In this document: positions 50,381 to 60,114 of the stretch, in pieces
Layout of the letters: every line of letters begins with the position of its first letter
Position numbering within the stretch: position 1 is the first letter of the stretch
Source of the DNA: Axinella damicornis
Taxonomy: Eukaryota > Porifera > Demospongiae > Axinellida > Axinellidae
Direction: 5' to 3'
DNA length: 64,000 nt
Assembly (NCBI GenBank): GCA_963931865.1
Contig: OZ007509.1
Coordinates: 9,309,625 to 9,373,624, forward strand
Notes under the pieces: generated by a model
Told to the model about the DNA's origin: nothing
Database searches by the model: none
The model's input: only the letters and a program-made list of their open reading frames with translations
Program-made: the position numbers and the translations under genes

Positions 50381-50638
50381 TGGTAGGAGATCAGTTATGT
50401 AAATAGGGTTTGCATTGCTAGGAGGTACCAGACAACAGCCTTCCTTGTGTGCTAGGTAAAAGGCAGCTAGAAAGTTAGTGTAGCCATGGAACCAGCAGCT
50501 TGGGCTGCAGGTGACTAAGTTGCAATTTAGTTGCTGGAAATGTGGGATATCATCTAAACATGGGAGATACTGCTGTTGAGTCTTTCTCCCTCCCTTGATG
50601 TCATGGACTGGCAGCGTTCTCTCTCCACACCCTTGCAG

Positions 50639-50819
50639 GAGTTGTGCCTTCAGAGCAACATATGTCCATCTGTCTGGAGTAGTTGTAGGAGCCTAACTCA
50701 ATGCTGAAGCAGTGGCTGCCAATCTGCTTTGGAGGAAGTACGATGTTGCACGGTGGTGTGGGGTCAAGGACAGTGCCCACGAGAAGCTCTATTACCTCCC
50801 GTGGCATGAGGTCTCCAAT
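50639..50819 (+). pseudogene. Raptor pseudo-exon C, two stops and two frameshifts
   Basis: Reads ELCLQSN, shifts frame, then SICLE, stop (50680), L, stop (50686), EPNSMLKQWL. A second shift precedes WRKYDVARWCGVKDSAHEKL and EVSNV. Human Raptor has LLRQWVAICLGRIW followed by SARWCGVRDSAHEKL, so the order and spacing fit apart from a short deletion near 50733. It ends at GTGAGG. Confidence 0.85.
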
Positions 50820-50970
50820 GTGAGGGGGGATGGGAGGGTTTTGGGAGGGAGAGGAGGAAATGGGAATGGGGATGGAGGAAAGGGGAAGGGGAGGGAATGG
50901 AGGAAGAAGGGGATGAATGTCTTGGGGATTTGCTGAAATTTTTACCTTGTAGTGCTGCTTCCCCCTTCAC

Positions 50971-51080
50971 ACATACACACACGTGCACACACACATACAC
51001 ACACAACACACACACACATACACACACAACACACACACACATACACACACACTTGCACTCACACTTGCACTCACACTCAC
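50971..51080 (+). repeat. (CA)n-rich microsatellite
   Basis: ACACACA tracts interrupted by TAC and TTG. It follows a purine-rich GGAGGGGAAGG stretch (50822-50915). Confidence 0.9.
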
Positions 51081-51476
51081 ACATTATGACATTGTAATAC
51101 ACTCGCATACACCAGCTGCACCTGAAGACGCATGCGAAGAATATTGGTGTGACTCTGGTCAGCTCATACTTGGCTCCTTGCCCCACAAATGATCACTTGA
51201 CGGGGGCCAAGGCTGCCCCAGTGGGGGGTATGGGTGTCAGAACTGCAAGGTACTATACGCTGCAGTGGTGACATGATTGTTGCTAGAAACCTGGTGAAGC
51301 ATTGACAACCTCCCTCTCTTCTCACACTCTCCTTTGCCCCTGCCCTTCTCCCTCCCCTTCCTTCCTCCTCCCTCGCTTCTCTCCCTACTTTCTCTCCCTA
51401 CTTTCTTCCTCATCCCTTCTCTACCCTCCCTTGAGCCTCTCTTCTCCTACCCCTCTTTCCTCCATCTCCCCCTCAG

Positions 51477-51587
51477 GCCTCCCTTCGTCCCTCCCAGCTC
51501 CTCTACACAAGATTTCAGAACTGACATCTCACTTCCCCACTCTCACCAATTTGGTCCAAAGAAGACGGTCTTGAAATGGGACCCATG
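51477..51587 (+). pseudogene. Raptor pseudo-exon D (linker)
   Basis: After a CCCTCAG acceptor the frame reads RPPFVPPSSSTQDFRTDI, then LPHSHQF and KKTVLKWDP, ending at GTGAGT. Raptor has TPHSHQFPRTRKMFDKGP in the linker before its WD40 domain, and PHSHQF with the following basic residues is the recognisable part. No stop lies inside the piece. Confidence 0.65.
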
Positions 51588-51678
51588 GTGAGTGCATATA
51601 TATTTATATACGATCGTTAAGTGTGTGACACACCTACATTGGGAGCGTGTGAGGGGGAGGATGGGGATGAGCTCTCAG

Positions 51679-51754
51679 AGTACCCATTTCACAGCCTCTG
51701 AAAACATCTTTCTGTGGCTGTTGCTGCAAATATTTTGCTAACTCACTCGTGAAG
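51679..51754 (+). pseudogene. Raptor pseudo-exon E
   Basis: Reads VPISQPLKTSFCGCCCKYFA and then NSLVK before a GTAAGC donor. Raptor has FISATVQTGFCDWSARYFAQ at the same place, aligned without gaps. The DWS of the family appears as GCC here, suggesting substitutions under relaxed constraint. Confidence 0.7.
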
Positions 51755-52118
51755 GTAAGCTTGTTGTTACTAATGTTGTATCCCTCTATGCACCACCTCC
51801 CTCCACACTCACACTCTTCCCCCTCCCCTCCCTCCTCACTGCACACACACTCCCTCTCCCTCCACGCTCGTCCCCTCTTTCCAAACCCTTCCCCTCTGTC
51901 CACACACACTTCCTACTTTCCTCCCCTCCCTCTACACTCACTCTCCTCCCTCCCTCCAAACTGACGCTCCTTCCCCTCTCCCTCCACACACATACTCCCC
52001 TCTCTTCTACACTGTACTCCTCCACTCCCCTCCCTTCCCCCCCTCCCTCCTTGCACTCCATCCCTCTCCTCCCTATCCCCTGCTCCTGGCACTTCGTCCC
52101 TCCTCCCTACATGCACAG

Positions 52119-52198
52119 CAACCTGAGGAGTGTAGTACAAACAACATGAGCTACCAGCAGAGAGAATGCCGCTTCCTACGCAACCATAACTCATGGGG
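52119..52198 (+). pseudogene. Raptor pseudo-exon F
   Basis: After a GCACAG acceptor the frame includes MSYQQRECRFLRNHNSW, matching Raptor REWRFLRNSRV, with Trp replaced by Cys. It ends before a GTGTGTGT tract that could serve as a donor. No WD40 exon follows in the window. Confidence 0.6.
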
Positions 52199-52407
52199 GT
52201 GTGTGTTGGTGTGTGTGGTATGTGTATGCATGGAGTATAATTATGTGAGTTTGGGAGGAGGTATGCATGTGCATGTGTGTACTGAGTACTGTAGGAGTGG
52301 AGAATGATTTGGGGAGGGAGTGATATATGGTCATGCGATACCAATGAATGCTCTCCCCATCCCAAACAAACTCTTGATCCCTCCTCCCACATAATTATTC
52401 CCCACAC

Positions 52408-52408
<1 letters not shown>

Positions 52409-52439
<31 letters not shown>
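52409..52439 (+). repeat. Poly-C run, 31 bases
   Basis: An uninterrupted C31 after CCCACACT. A CA microsatellite lies at 52571-52593 and a shorter C13 run at 52680-52692. No gene is visible between 52200 and 52800. Confidence 0.95.
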
Positions 52440-52442
<3 letters not shown>

Positions 52443-52826
52443 TCACACACAACAGTGACACCTAGCTGCTCTTTGGATCTGTTCAGGACAATACAATGTC
52501 AGGGAAACAGCTTCAAAAGAAGGTGCCAGAAAAACTGTTGTTGTCATCATGATTCTTGCTACTAACCATTACACACACACACACACACACACAGATGATG
52601 GTGTGGTACAGGTGTGGAGGGACTGACTACTGCACCTTTCATCACCGTCCTTTCTTATCACATTCTCTCGTCACTGCTTCCCCCCCCCCCCCTCCCCTTT
52701 AAACTTAATTTATCTTCCTAGCTGTTATTGGGACGAGCGCAGCGAGCACCGTATTAGTGAAGTCAATGCCAACTCTGTTTGTATATGTCATCAACCGACC
52801 GCCCCCAGCCTGCCCCGGGGGTCTAT

Positions 52827-52906
52827 ACGTATAGCGCATGCGCAGAAACTTGCTAGACACATGGTTACGTATAGCGCATGCGCAGAAACTTGCTAGACAC
52901 TTGGTT
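52827..52906 (+). repeat. 40-bp tandem duplication upstream of the Helitron gene
   Basis: Two copies of a 40-bp unit starting ACGTATAGCGCATGCGCAGA and ending in TAGACAC(A/T)TGGTT, differing at one or two bases. The second copy ends 23 bp before the Rep start codon. It contains the palindrome GCGCATGCGC and could hold promoter elements or be part of the element's 5' end. That role is inference. Confidence 0.85.
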
Positions 52907-52929
52907 GTTTCTTTTCAGCAAGTAGAAAA

Positions 52930-55900
52930 ATGGATGAACAGAATAGCCAGGAGAGAGAGGAAAGGCTTCGAAGAAGGGAGAACTTGAGACAGCGTAGAGC
53001 TCGAGAAATAGCTGAACGACGTGAGATACGACTGGCAAGGCGGAGAGAACAGTATAGAGCACGTCGATCAGCACGTACGTTTTGTGTATGAAGTAGCTCT
53101 ACAGCTAGCTAGATACGATAATAGCTTACTGTTTTGTATGTGATAATAGCTTACTGTTTTGTATGAAGTTGCTCTACAGCTAGATAAGATAACAGCTTTA
53201 CTTGGCCCTAGCTGCCGCCTTTTAAATATTAATATCTGTATACCCTATCCTGTAGAAACCAATGAAGCCAGGCAGGCTCGTGCTGATGCCAACAGGGTGG
53301 CCCAGCAAGTTAGCAGACAGGCTCGCTTGGATGTCCTCAGACTGGCCCAGCAACAGAGAAGACAGAATGAAACCCCAGACGAAAGGCAGGCTCGATTGGA
53401 GGCTGCCAGACTGGCCCAACAAGAGAGAAGAGACATAAGCGCTGTTGAGTCAAGAATGTTGAACTTTCATTCCAAGCTGGCTTCTCTTGAGTTCAGGGAG
53501 TGTAACACTTGTTCAGAGAGATTCCCCAATCTGATGATGTCAAGGAGCAACACGGAATGCTCTCGTTGCCATCAAGATCGTCGAATCCCCAAACTGTATT
53601 CGACAGCGAATAACATGAATCCTGGACCTGTCCCTCAACAATTGCTGGTGAGTAGTTGTGTAACATTTTGCGTCTGCAAACGCAAGCATAGCTAGGGTAT
53701 CATTGTAGCTAGTGCTCTGTATAGTACCCTTTCATGTAACATATTTTGAGTCTCATGTCTTCAATGGTATGTAGGGTCTTACGTAACCAAGCTGAGGAAA
53801 TGTTGATATCTGCTGTCATGCCCATCATGTCGATCTACCATCTACCACTCGGTCAGTATGGGTACACAGGCCACGTTATCAACCTGCCCCAAGATGTGGT
53901 ATCATTCGCACTCTCCCTGCCAAGGCTACCATCTGAGCTGGATGTACTGGTTGTGAGGAAGAATAGTGAACAGTCACATCGAGACTTCCGCGTCCGCAGA
54001 TCTGTAGTCCAACAAGCCCTCACCTGGCTACTTAATAATAACAGATACTACCGGGCTAATGCAGTACACATTAATGAAGAGGCTCTACCGCAGCTGCCAG
54101 AAGATGGGGACCTGTCAAACCTCGCATCACTTCCGACGAGTGATCCTCAGTCTGAGTCGTCACAAGATGATCTATATGGAGCCCACCTGTCAACATCGTT
54201 TGTTCCTAATGCTACACAGCAAAGGACAGAACAAGAGGCAGTCCAGCAATCTGTTCAAGACCTGCAGAGTGGCTCACACACCCTCACATGGCCCACCATT
54301 GGAGGAACACCCATCAATGAGTTTACCACAGAGGGCTACTTCAGCATGGTCTTCCCCACCCTGTTCCCCACTGGAGCCGCTGACTTCCGGTTCCTGGGAC
54401 AGCGCTGCAACCAGGTCACCATCGGCAACTACTTCACCCACCTCATGAAGTACAGAGATGGCTGTTTTGCTAGACACCCTCGCTTCAGGTTCTTCGCCCT
54501 GAACACAGAGATGAGGTGGCGGGCACTACAGAAATTGCCAGTGCTCTAATTAGAAGTGTACGGATGCACAGCTCACAGTGGACGAGCTACGAGACATGGT
54601 GGGAAGAGAGGGAGAGGCTTTCTCTAACAGAGTCCTCCACTATGCCTCCAGTCTACGAGGCACCCATCAGTAGTGGTTCAAGCAGCGAGGACGGCTCATC
54701 TCCATGGTGGACACCCTCGGCCTGCCCACCATTTTCTTTACACACAGTGCTGCCGACCTACAGTGGCCAGAGTTGGCTCGGCTCATCTGTCCAGAAGACT
54801 CCGACACATCATTAAGCAGGATCAAAGCTGTCAACAACAACCCAGCACTTGCTGACTGGTTCTACCACAGAGTGCAGAAGTTTGTTGATGCCTTCTACCT
54901 GGGACTTCTCAAGGCCACAGACTACTGGCTGCGGTTCGAGTGGCAGCACCGAGGCAGCCCTCACGTCCATGGTGTGGCCTGGTTGCCCAATGCTCCTGAC
55001 GTAGAGCAGTTGCTGAAGGGCAGTAAGAACGCTGAAGCCCTCAAGCAGGATATCATCCAGTATGCCGACAGGGTGGTCTCAACCATCAACCCTGCTGTTG
55101 CCCCTGATGGCAGTGATGTTGAGAGTGCACCACTGCCAGTCACCCAGCCACACATCTGCAACAAGTCCTACCTGGAAGTTGCAGACTGCGAAGAAGACCT
55201 ATCCCAGCTCATCGCCACATGCCAGAGACACACAAGATGCTCTGAAGCCTACTGCCTTCGGACACGCCATAAAAGTGTGTCGCTTTGGCTATCCCAAGCC
55301 ATTACAACCAGAGACCACAGTCGTGACTGAAGATGAGCCAACTCTCCTGACAGCAAGAAACGACAGCATGCTAAACTCCTTCAACCCCGTTCAGCTCTCA
55401 GCCTGGCGTGCCAACGTAGATATGCAGTACATTGTGTCAGGACATCGAGTGATTGACTACTGCACCAAGTATGTCACCAAGAGTGAGCCAAGATCCGAGT
55501 CTCTTAAGGACACCTTCACCAAGATCGTCAAAAGCCTCAAGGATGGCAACCGATCTCTGAAGGCAGTTCAGAAGCTCCTCATCCACACCGTAGGAGACAG
55601 AGACTACTCAGCACAAGAGACCTGCCATATCCTATTGCAGCTACCCGTGTACAAGTGCTCCCGTGACTTCATTGTGCTCAGCCTGGATGGTTCCAGAGCA
55701 GTGGAGGATCGTGTACACGATGATGGCCGTGTCACAGCTCCATCCACCCTCGACCACTACCTCATCCGCCCAGCAACTCCAGTCTTCACCAACATGACCC
55801 TGCTGGAGTTCACCCAGAGCTACACCATGCTCAAGGAGCTGGGGGCAGCCTCCAACAAGAGGAACAAGAAGGTTGTGGTCATCACACGGCCCTACTGCTC

Positions 55901-56111
55901 TCCTTATCCAGTCGGGCCCAAGTACGAGCAATACTGCCAGCAGTCACGCATGAAGCACAAGAGCTTCCGGCAAGTCACCGACCTGCTAGCTGGCCACGAG
56001 ACCTACGCTCAGGCCTATGCTGAGTTCCTGCAGACAGTGGACATCCCATCCTCCCTCGAGGAAGATATCTTCCGCCTACAACAGCACCAGCAACAAGCAA
56101 ATGCTGATGAG
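52930..56111 (+). pseudogene. Helitron Rep gene (HUH nuclease), broken
   Basis: Helitrons transpose through a protein with an HUH/two-tyrosine Rep nuclease followed by a PIF1-type helicase. Three exons are visible: 52930-53074, 53256-53647 and about 53777-56111, with GTACGT and GTGAGT donors. Exon 1 and the start of exon 2 encode Arg/Gln-rich repeats. Exon 2 has a zinc-binding CxxC...CxxC and the helitron-typical NNMNPG. Exon 3 carries the Helitron-like N domain, HVH at 54962-54970 within GSPHVHGVAWL, and the tyrosine motif DYCTKYVTK (Tyr at 55458 and 55470). Breaks: one surplus G at the third exon's acceptor, a 22-bp insertion at 54531, a TAG at 54671 and a frameshift near 55270. No helicase follows. 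The last exon instead leads to an NHL domain. Confidence 0.85.
54530..54559 (+). repeat. 30-bp sequence repeated exactly at 56189-56218
   Basis: AGAAATTGCCAGTGCTCTAA followed by TTAGAAGTGT occurs here, inside Rep exon 3, and again 1659 bp downstream in the intron before the NHL exon. Here the extra 22 bases starting AAATTGCC break the Rep frame, which resumes in the expected frame just after. It looks like filler DNA copied from one site to the other. Confidence 0.9.
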
Positions 56112-56280
56112 GTAAATGTACATCTAAGTCATACATGTATGTACATTTATATGTTCATGTAAAATCCAATTTACATTGTGCTTTATTTAGAAATTGCCAG
56201 TGCTCTAATTAGAAGTGTGCACTATACACTGTACACATGTACAGCTTGCATTGACCTGCAGTATTCTCATGTGCACACAG

Positions 56281-56921
56281 GATGAACAACAACATGAGCA
56301 ACAACAGCATCAACGACGAGCTCAAGACGAGTGGATCGGTGTGACAACTGACAGCAAGGGTCAGATTATTGTTACTGAGAGCAGTGGAAACCGAGTCGCC
56401 ATCTTCTCCCCAGAATGGGATAAGATTCAATCATTAGGCAGTGGAAGTTGTAGCTCAACGGAGGGGCAGTTCGGCTATCCCAAAGGTGTCACTGTTGATG
56501 CTGATGACAACATCTACGTAGTGGACTTTGATAACCACCGTATTCAGAAGTTTTCCTCAGATGGTAGGTTTGTTGCTTCAGTTGGCACACGTGGCAGTAA
56601 TCCCCTGCAGTTTGATTGCCCTACTGACATTGGCTTCAACAAGAAGAATGGCAAACTGTACGTGTGTGACTTGTCAAATCATAGGATACAAGTCCTAGGA
56701 ACAGACTATGTGCACCTGCAGGAGTTGCCCTTGATGGTGACCGAGTATACATAACTGAATTTCACAACAACCGTGTATCTGCGTTCAGTACTGAGGGCAA
56801 GTTCTTGAAGTCGTTGGGAGAAGCAAAGGCCCAGTTCAAGTCCCCTCGTTCTGTTCATGTGAACAAAGATGGCTTTATTCTTATAGCCGATTGTGGCAAT
56901 AATGGAATTCAAGTTTTTTGA
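56281..56921 (+). pseudogene. NHL-repeat domain fragment, in frame with the Rep exon
   Basis: After a CACACAG acceptor the frame starts DEQQHEQQQHQRRAQDEW, in phase with the GAG that ends the Rep exon at 56111. It then reads GVTTDSKGQIIVTE, FGYPKGVTVDADDNIYVVDF, DNHRIQKFSSDGRFVASVG and KLYVCDLSNHRIQVLGTD. These are NHL repeats, beta-propeller blades common at the C-terminus of TRIM-type proteins. Near 56718 one repeat linker is missing and the frame changes. The last blade, starting GVALDGDRVYITEF at 56721, runs to SVHVNKDGFILIADCGNN and stops at 56921 in the usual C-terminal position. The deletion makes this copy defective. The acidic/Gln start resembles helitron sequence, so the join to NHL lies near 56330. 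Confidence 0.8.
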
Positions 56922-57540
56922 ACACTACGGAACCAGAACAAGACTGCACCCACTCACCACTGTAGCTTGAACACGTGACGTAGCATGGATATTGTGTAAT
57001 TGTTGTGTATTGATATCTAGTGTATAGATGTGTAGGTGACAGATTACATGATATCATTATGACATCATTGTGATGTTGAGTGTGCTCTTTGAATGCAAGT
57101 GCTAGGGCTCTCCTCCCCTACTGAAAATAGGGGTGTGGCCATATTTCCTGTATTCCTAGCTACAGCACCACAGTGCCATGGTGCGCAGGGAGGGCTGGGC
57201 ACGAGACTACAGGCCATACAGTATTAGGAGCTAATCTCATTCTCTAACCTGCACTTGAAAAAGGAAGGAGGGTGACGGAATGAGTCAAAGCAGGGGTGTG
57301 GTCCTATCTGTTACACCGGAGTGACGAGGCACTGTGCTCATGCTGGATGCTGCTCCTCTCATGGGCCTCCATTAGGCTTGATGGTCTTGTCTTCATTCCC
57401 AGGCTCTGCTCCAGTTGTAATGCATGTGAGTACATGCTGAAATGGAGCCTGGGAATGAGGCTAGACCACATGAGGTACTAGCTACAATTAAGTGCCTATT
57501 ATACGAAATGCTACCCTCTGATTGGTCAAACCATGCATGC
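56922..57540. other. No recognisable gene
   Basis: AT-rich sequence follows the NHL stop, then sequence containing one GCCTGGGAATGAGGCTA motif (57445-57461). I looked for a Helitron 3' end (a hairpin followed by CTAG/CTRR) and saw none I could support. Confidence 0.5.
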
Positions 57541-57717
57541 CATGTATCTTGCATACCAAATGCTGCTCACTGATCAATCAAGCCATGGCTGAGCATGGTC
57601 GGTTGTTTAAGGTAGCATTATACCTTTACCGTTAGGGTACCTTTAACCGTCGGGGCCCCGACGGTTAAAGGTACCCTAACGGTAAAGGTATAATGCTACC
57701 TTAACATGTATCTTGCA
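57541..57717. repeat. 13-bp direct repeats flanking an inserted segment
   Basis: CATGTATCTTGCA occurs at 57541-57553 and 57705-57717 and encloses 151 bp, of which the last 98 are a perfect palindrome. The second copy forms the 3' splice site of the next FBF1 pseudo-exon, so the segment looks like an insertion that duplicated the acceptor region. Confidence 0.7.
57607..57704. repeat. Perfect 98-bp palindrome without a spacer
   Basis: The left arm runs from TTAAGGTAGCATTATACCTT to the centre CGGGG|CCCCG, and every base is mirrored to 57704. The two 49-base arms have no mismatch and no loop. It would extrude a cruciform or, as RNA, form a near-complete hairpin. No terminal features of a known element family are recognised beyond the flanking 13-bp repeats. 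Confidence 0.95.
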
Positions 57718-57862
57718 GGGCTAGGCTCAAAGCCATTGAAGAGTCCTTTCAAAGAAGAGAAGCAAGGTCAAACTGATGGTTTCAGTTAAATGGATCAGAT
57801 CTGCCAGTAAATCTCAGTAATCTACTAGTGTGCACAGTTGGAGTTTGTCCTCTGTTCCCCAG

Positions 57863-58014
57863 GTGGCAGGAGGAGGCAGAGCCTCACGGTTCCAGGAGCG
57901 TCTGCAGCAGGCTGAGAGGGAGAGGGTGGACACTGTTACTGCACTGAGGAGGAAGGTGGACTCAGTGGAGGTGGTCAAGGCCAGTGAGATCAGCAGGCTG
58001 CAGGAGTTCCACTG
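57863..58014 (+). pseudogene. FBF1 pseudo-exon 2
   Basis: Lies between a CCCCAG acceptor and a GTGAGC donor, 152 bp. The main frame gives SRFQERLQQAERERVDTV, then RRKVDSV and KASEISRLQEFH, a heptad-rich coiled coil. The first 20 bases fit the family better in another frame (WQEEAE), implying a small indel near 57884. Confidence 0.65.
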
Positions 58015-58256
58015 GTGAGCTGGCGGCATTCTGCCGAGAGTGCGTGAGATGAGTGATTGTCTGGGTTACTCTCCATGGCTTGTCAGTCCTTTTGATGTGC
58101 GCATTTGAGAGGATACCATATGGTGATGTTCATTGGCCGAGTCTGTTGATGAGAAGTGGCTGACAGTAGTATTCCCATGTCAGAACTACAGCATGGTAGT
58201 TACATGTTGTATGCAATTACTTTCTACAGTCTATTAATACTGAGTTGGAAGTGCCA

Positions 58257-58330
58257 GGGAGGTTAGTTCCATTTGGTAGAGCATGAGACTCTTAATCTCA
58301 GGATCGTGGGTTAGAGCCCCACATCGGGCA
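58257..58330 (+). tRNA. tRNA-Lys(CTT)-like, probably a pseudogene
   Basis: A cloverleaf with anticodon CTT in TGAGA-CTCTTAA-TCTCA (perfect 5-bp stem), D arm GTTC...GAGC, and T stem GTGGG/CCCAC. The T loop reads TTAGAGC, so the B box is GGTTAGAGCCC and lacks the invariant C. The 5' acceptor strand GGGAGGT pairs poorly with ATCGGGC. These two defects suggest a decayed or retroposed tRNA-Lys. It lies in the intron between FBF1 pseudo-exons 2 and 3. Confidence 0.6.
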
Positions 58331-58389
58331 CTGGTATTTTTCTTTTGCTGTCTTCCATGTTCAGCGTCCGTTATTTCTGTTGATTTCAG

Positions 58390-58497
58390 TGCTGCAGTTG
58401 TGGATCTGAGGAACGAGCACGAACTGGACAAGCAGCACCTGCAGAGTCTGCACAGGCAGGAGGTGGAGGCTCTGAAGACTGTACACTCACACACCAG
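58390..58497 (+). pseudogene. FBF1 pseudo-exon 3
   Basis: A 108-bp open piece in phase with its neighbours, encoding VVDLRNEHELDKQHLQSLHR and then QEVEALKTVHSHTR. The QEVEALKT..SHTR segment is the clearest FBF1 match. Acceptor GATTTCAG, donor GTAGTA. Confidence 0.7.
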
Positions 58498-59030
58498 GTA
58501 GTAAGACTGAGAACGAGTGATTGAATTTATCCCTTAACTTGAGGGGACTGTTTCAGAGCTACTGAAAGTTTGGCCAAAGTATTGACATATCACACTTTTG
58601 TGTAGTCCATGTAATTTTACTACTAGATTAGACCACTATGATCTTGGCCTGGGCCTGCTACATGTATGTGCTGTCTAATTGAGCACTGACTACCCCATCT
58701 CCCCTCCCCTCTCCCCCTCCCCATCCCCTTCCCCACACCCCTCACTCCTCTCATGGCAGGCTGCTCTCGGAACTCACACGTCAGGTGGAGGTAAGCTAAC
58801 ATGAAGTGAGCCAGTTGTAGTAGCAGATCGACCACACCCACTCCCAGGGAGCTGAAGAGAGGGAGCAACGGGCTTGAGTGCAGGAGGAGCACCTCAAGGG
58901 TGAGGACTAATTCTGTATGATTGTGAAACCTTCAATCCTAAATTATAGTGCCTACTGTTTACTGTTCTGTGTTTGCTAGAGTGTGCATACTACAAAGTGC
59001 TTTGTAGGTTGCTTGAACAACAATCCAAGT

Positions 59031-59595
59031 AGCTGTTCCCATGGTAACTGTTAACTGTCCAGTGAGCTCTTAGTCCCCCACACATCTCAAGAATGAGGGT
59101 CGAGGAAAACTGGTTGCTATGACAATGGGTACTAACTACTGTGTTTGTTGTCCTGCATTGTCTGCAAGCAGCATGGTCACCAATCGCACATTCCAGCCTA
59201 GCCTTAGCCTCTTTCCCAGTCTCTCTCCCACACGCGAACAAATTGGGAAAACGGGGAAGAGCCTGGAATATTTTGTCAAGTGAGAAACGTCATAGGTAGA
59301 GAGAAATTAATTGCGTGTGGGCAAACAAAACTGCTTATAGATACTGAAGGTTCCTGCCATCACAGTAGTATACCTAGCCTCGTACCCTGGCCCAGCGTTT
59401 GTCGCTTGAAGTACTAACACGATGTCCGGATCTAACTATCACCTACCTACATAATAGCTATTCCCCACAGTAACTGTTAACTGTCTAGTGAGATCTTAGT
59501 GTCCCCACACACCTCAGAGATTGAGGAAAACTGGTTACCATGACAACGTGTAGTGATTAAGTACGTATCATTTGCACTGTGTTGTTGTCCTGCAG
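59031..59595 (+). repeat. Duplicated intronic segment, ~424 bp apart
   Basis: GTAACTGTTAACTGTC, then GTGAG.TCTTAGT, CACACA.CTCA, GAGGAAAACTGGTT, CATGACAA-type sequence and TGTTGTCCTGCA occur in the same order at 59043-59157 and 59469-59595. The second copy ends at the acceptor of the last FBF1 pseudo-exon. The first ends in sequence with no exon after it. This is a local tandem duplication with later divergence. Confidence 0.8.
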
Positions 59596-59928
59596 TGCTT
59601 GAGGACCGGCTGAGTCAGTAGCAGGCCGAGAATGAAGTGGAGAGGGGGAGGCTACAGTCTCCGATTACTAAGCTTACCTACGTGGCACAGCAGAGCAGGC
59701 AGATTGAGCAGGTACGAGGATCTTGTATATGTGGAAGTAGTCTAGCCACTAGCCCTCTCCACCCGGCCTGCCACACGCACACATGGCAGCCAAGGTGGAG
59801 AGGGGCTAGCGGCTACACTGGGAATGCCTCAGTCAAATTCTAGTATTGAGTAGGTCTTGGGTTCAAATTAGAGCTGTACAGTACAGCTTACACAGCACCA
59901 ATTAGTTATCAATTAATCCAATAATCGA

Positions 59929-60114
59929 TTAGGGCTTGAAGCTTGACCCATCCACAAGGAATGACATGACATGCTGCTCGATCTTCCGCTGCTCTGTCTG
60001 ACTACTCTGGCTCGCTGTATACCACCTGATGGTACGATCGCGAATGATTCTTACGATCTGTTGTACCACCGCAGGAGCAACCACAGAGTTCCCATAATGT
60101 CTTGCTCCCAGCCG
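59929..60114 (-). other. Unassigned 61-codon minus-strand open frame
   Basis: Between two stops the minus strand reads RHYGNSVVAPAVVQQIVRII, then RDRTIRWYTASQSSQTEQRK and IEQHVMSFLVDGSSFKP. The composition and helix-like pattern look more protein-like than the surrounding sequence, but I recognise no family, see no start codon at its beginning and no splice context. It lies between the FBF1 and Tepsin pieces, on the opposite strand. Confidence 0.2.

Larger units (their letters stand above)
49088..52198 (+). pseudogene. Raptor (RPTOR) copy, intron-containing and broken
   Basis: Raptor is the scaffold subunit of mTORC1, with an N-terminal caspase-like domain, HEAT/armadillo repeats and C-terminal WD40 repeats. 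Six exon-like pieces here match it in order: helical-repeat exons at 49088-49270, 49485-49616 and 50639-50819, then the linker and the pre-WD40 region at 51477-51587, 51679-51754 and 52119-52198. Introns with GT-AG ends separate them, so this is not a retrocopy. In-frame stops lie at 49121, 49210, 50680 and 50686, and frameshifts occur in the first and third pieces. The N-terminal domain, several middle exons and all WD40 exons are absent from the window. I conclude it is a decayed, partial DNA-level duplicate. Matches were judged from memory of the Raptor sequence. Confidence 0.8.
57719..59711 (+). pseudogene. FBF1 (Fas-binding factor 1) fragment with premature stops
   Basis: FBF1 is a coiled-coil protein of centriolar distal appendages needed for cilium assembly. 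Six exon-like pieces follow the FBF1 coiled coil in order: 57719-57780, 57863-58014, 58390-58497, 58760-58790, 58848-58899 and 59596-59711. From the second piece on, the exon phases join correctly. Matching stretches include ARLKAIEESFQRREAR (family SRLKVLEEAYQQREER), SRFQERLQQAE, EVEALKTVHSHTRLLSELT (family REVDAATSATSHTRSLNSI) and LEDRLSQ. Stops lie after the first piece's RSN and at 58875 and 59619, and the second piece begins with a frame change. The rest of FBF1 is absent. It is a partial, intron-bearing decayed copy, assigned from memory of the human sequence. Confidence 0.7.

Noticed and set aside
50571..50620. An additional Raptor exon between B and C
   Set aside because: The sequence is a pyrimidine-rich intron end. 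No Raptor-like codons were found there.
51085..51260. Possible Raptor exon between C and D (frame APEDACEEYWCDSG)
   Set aside because: It is open and followed by a GTACTA, but I could not align it to any Raptor segment.
51634..52461. Minus-strand Gly/Glu/Arg-rich frames of 90-180 codons
   Set aside because: They are complements of CT-rich intron tracts in the Raptor copy and of the C31 run.
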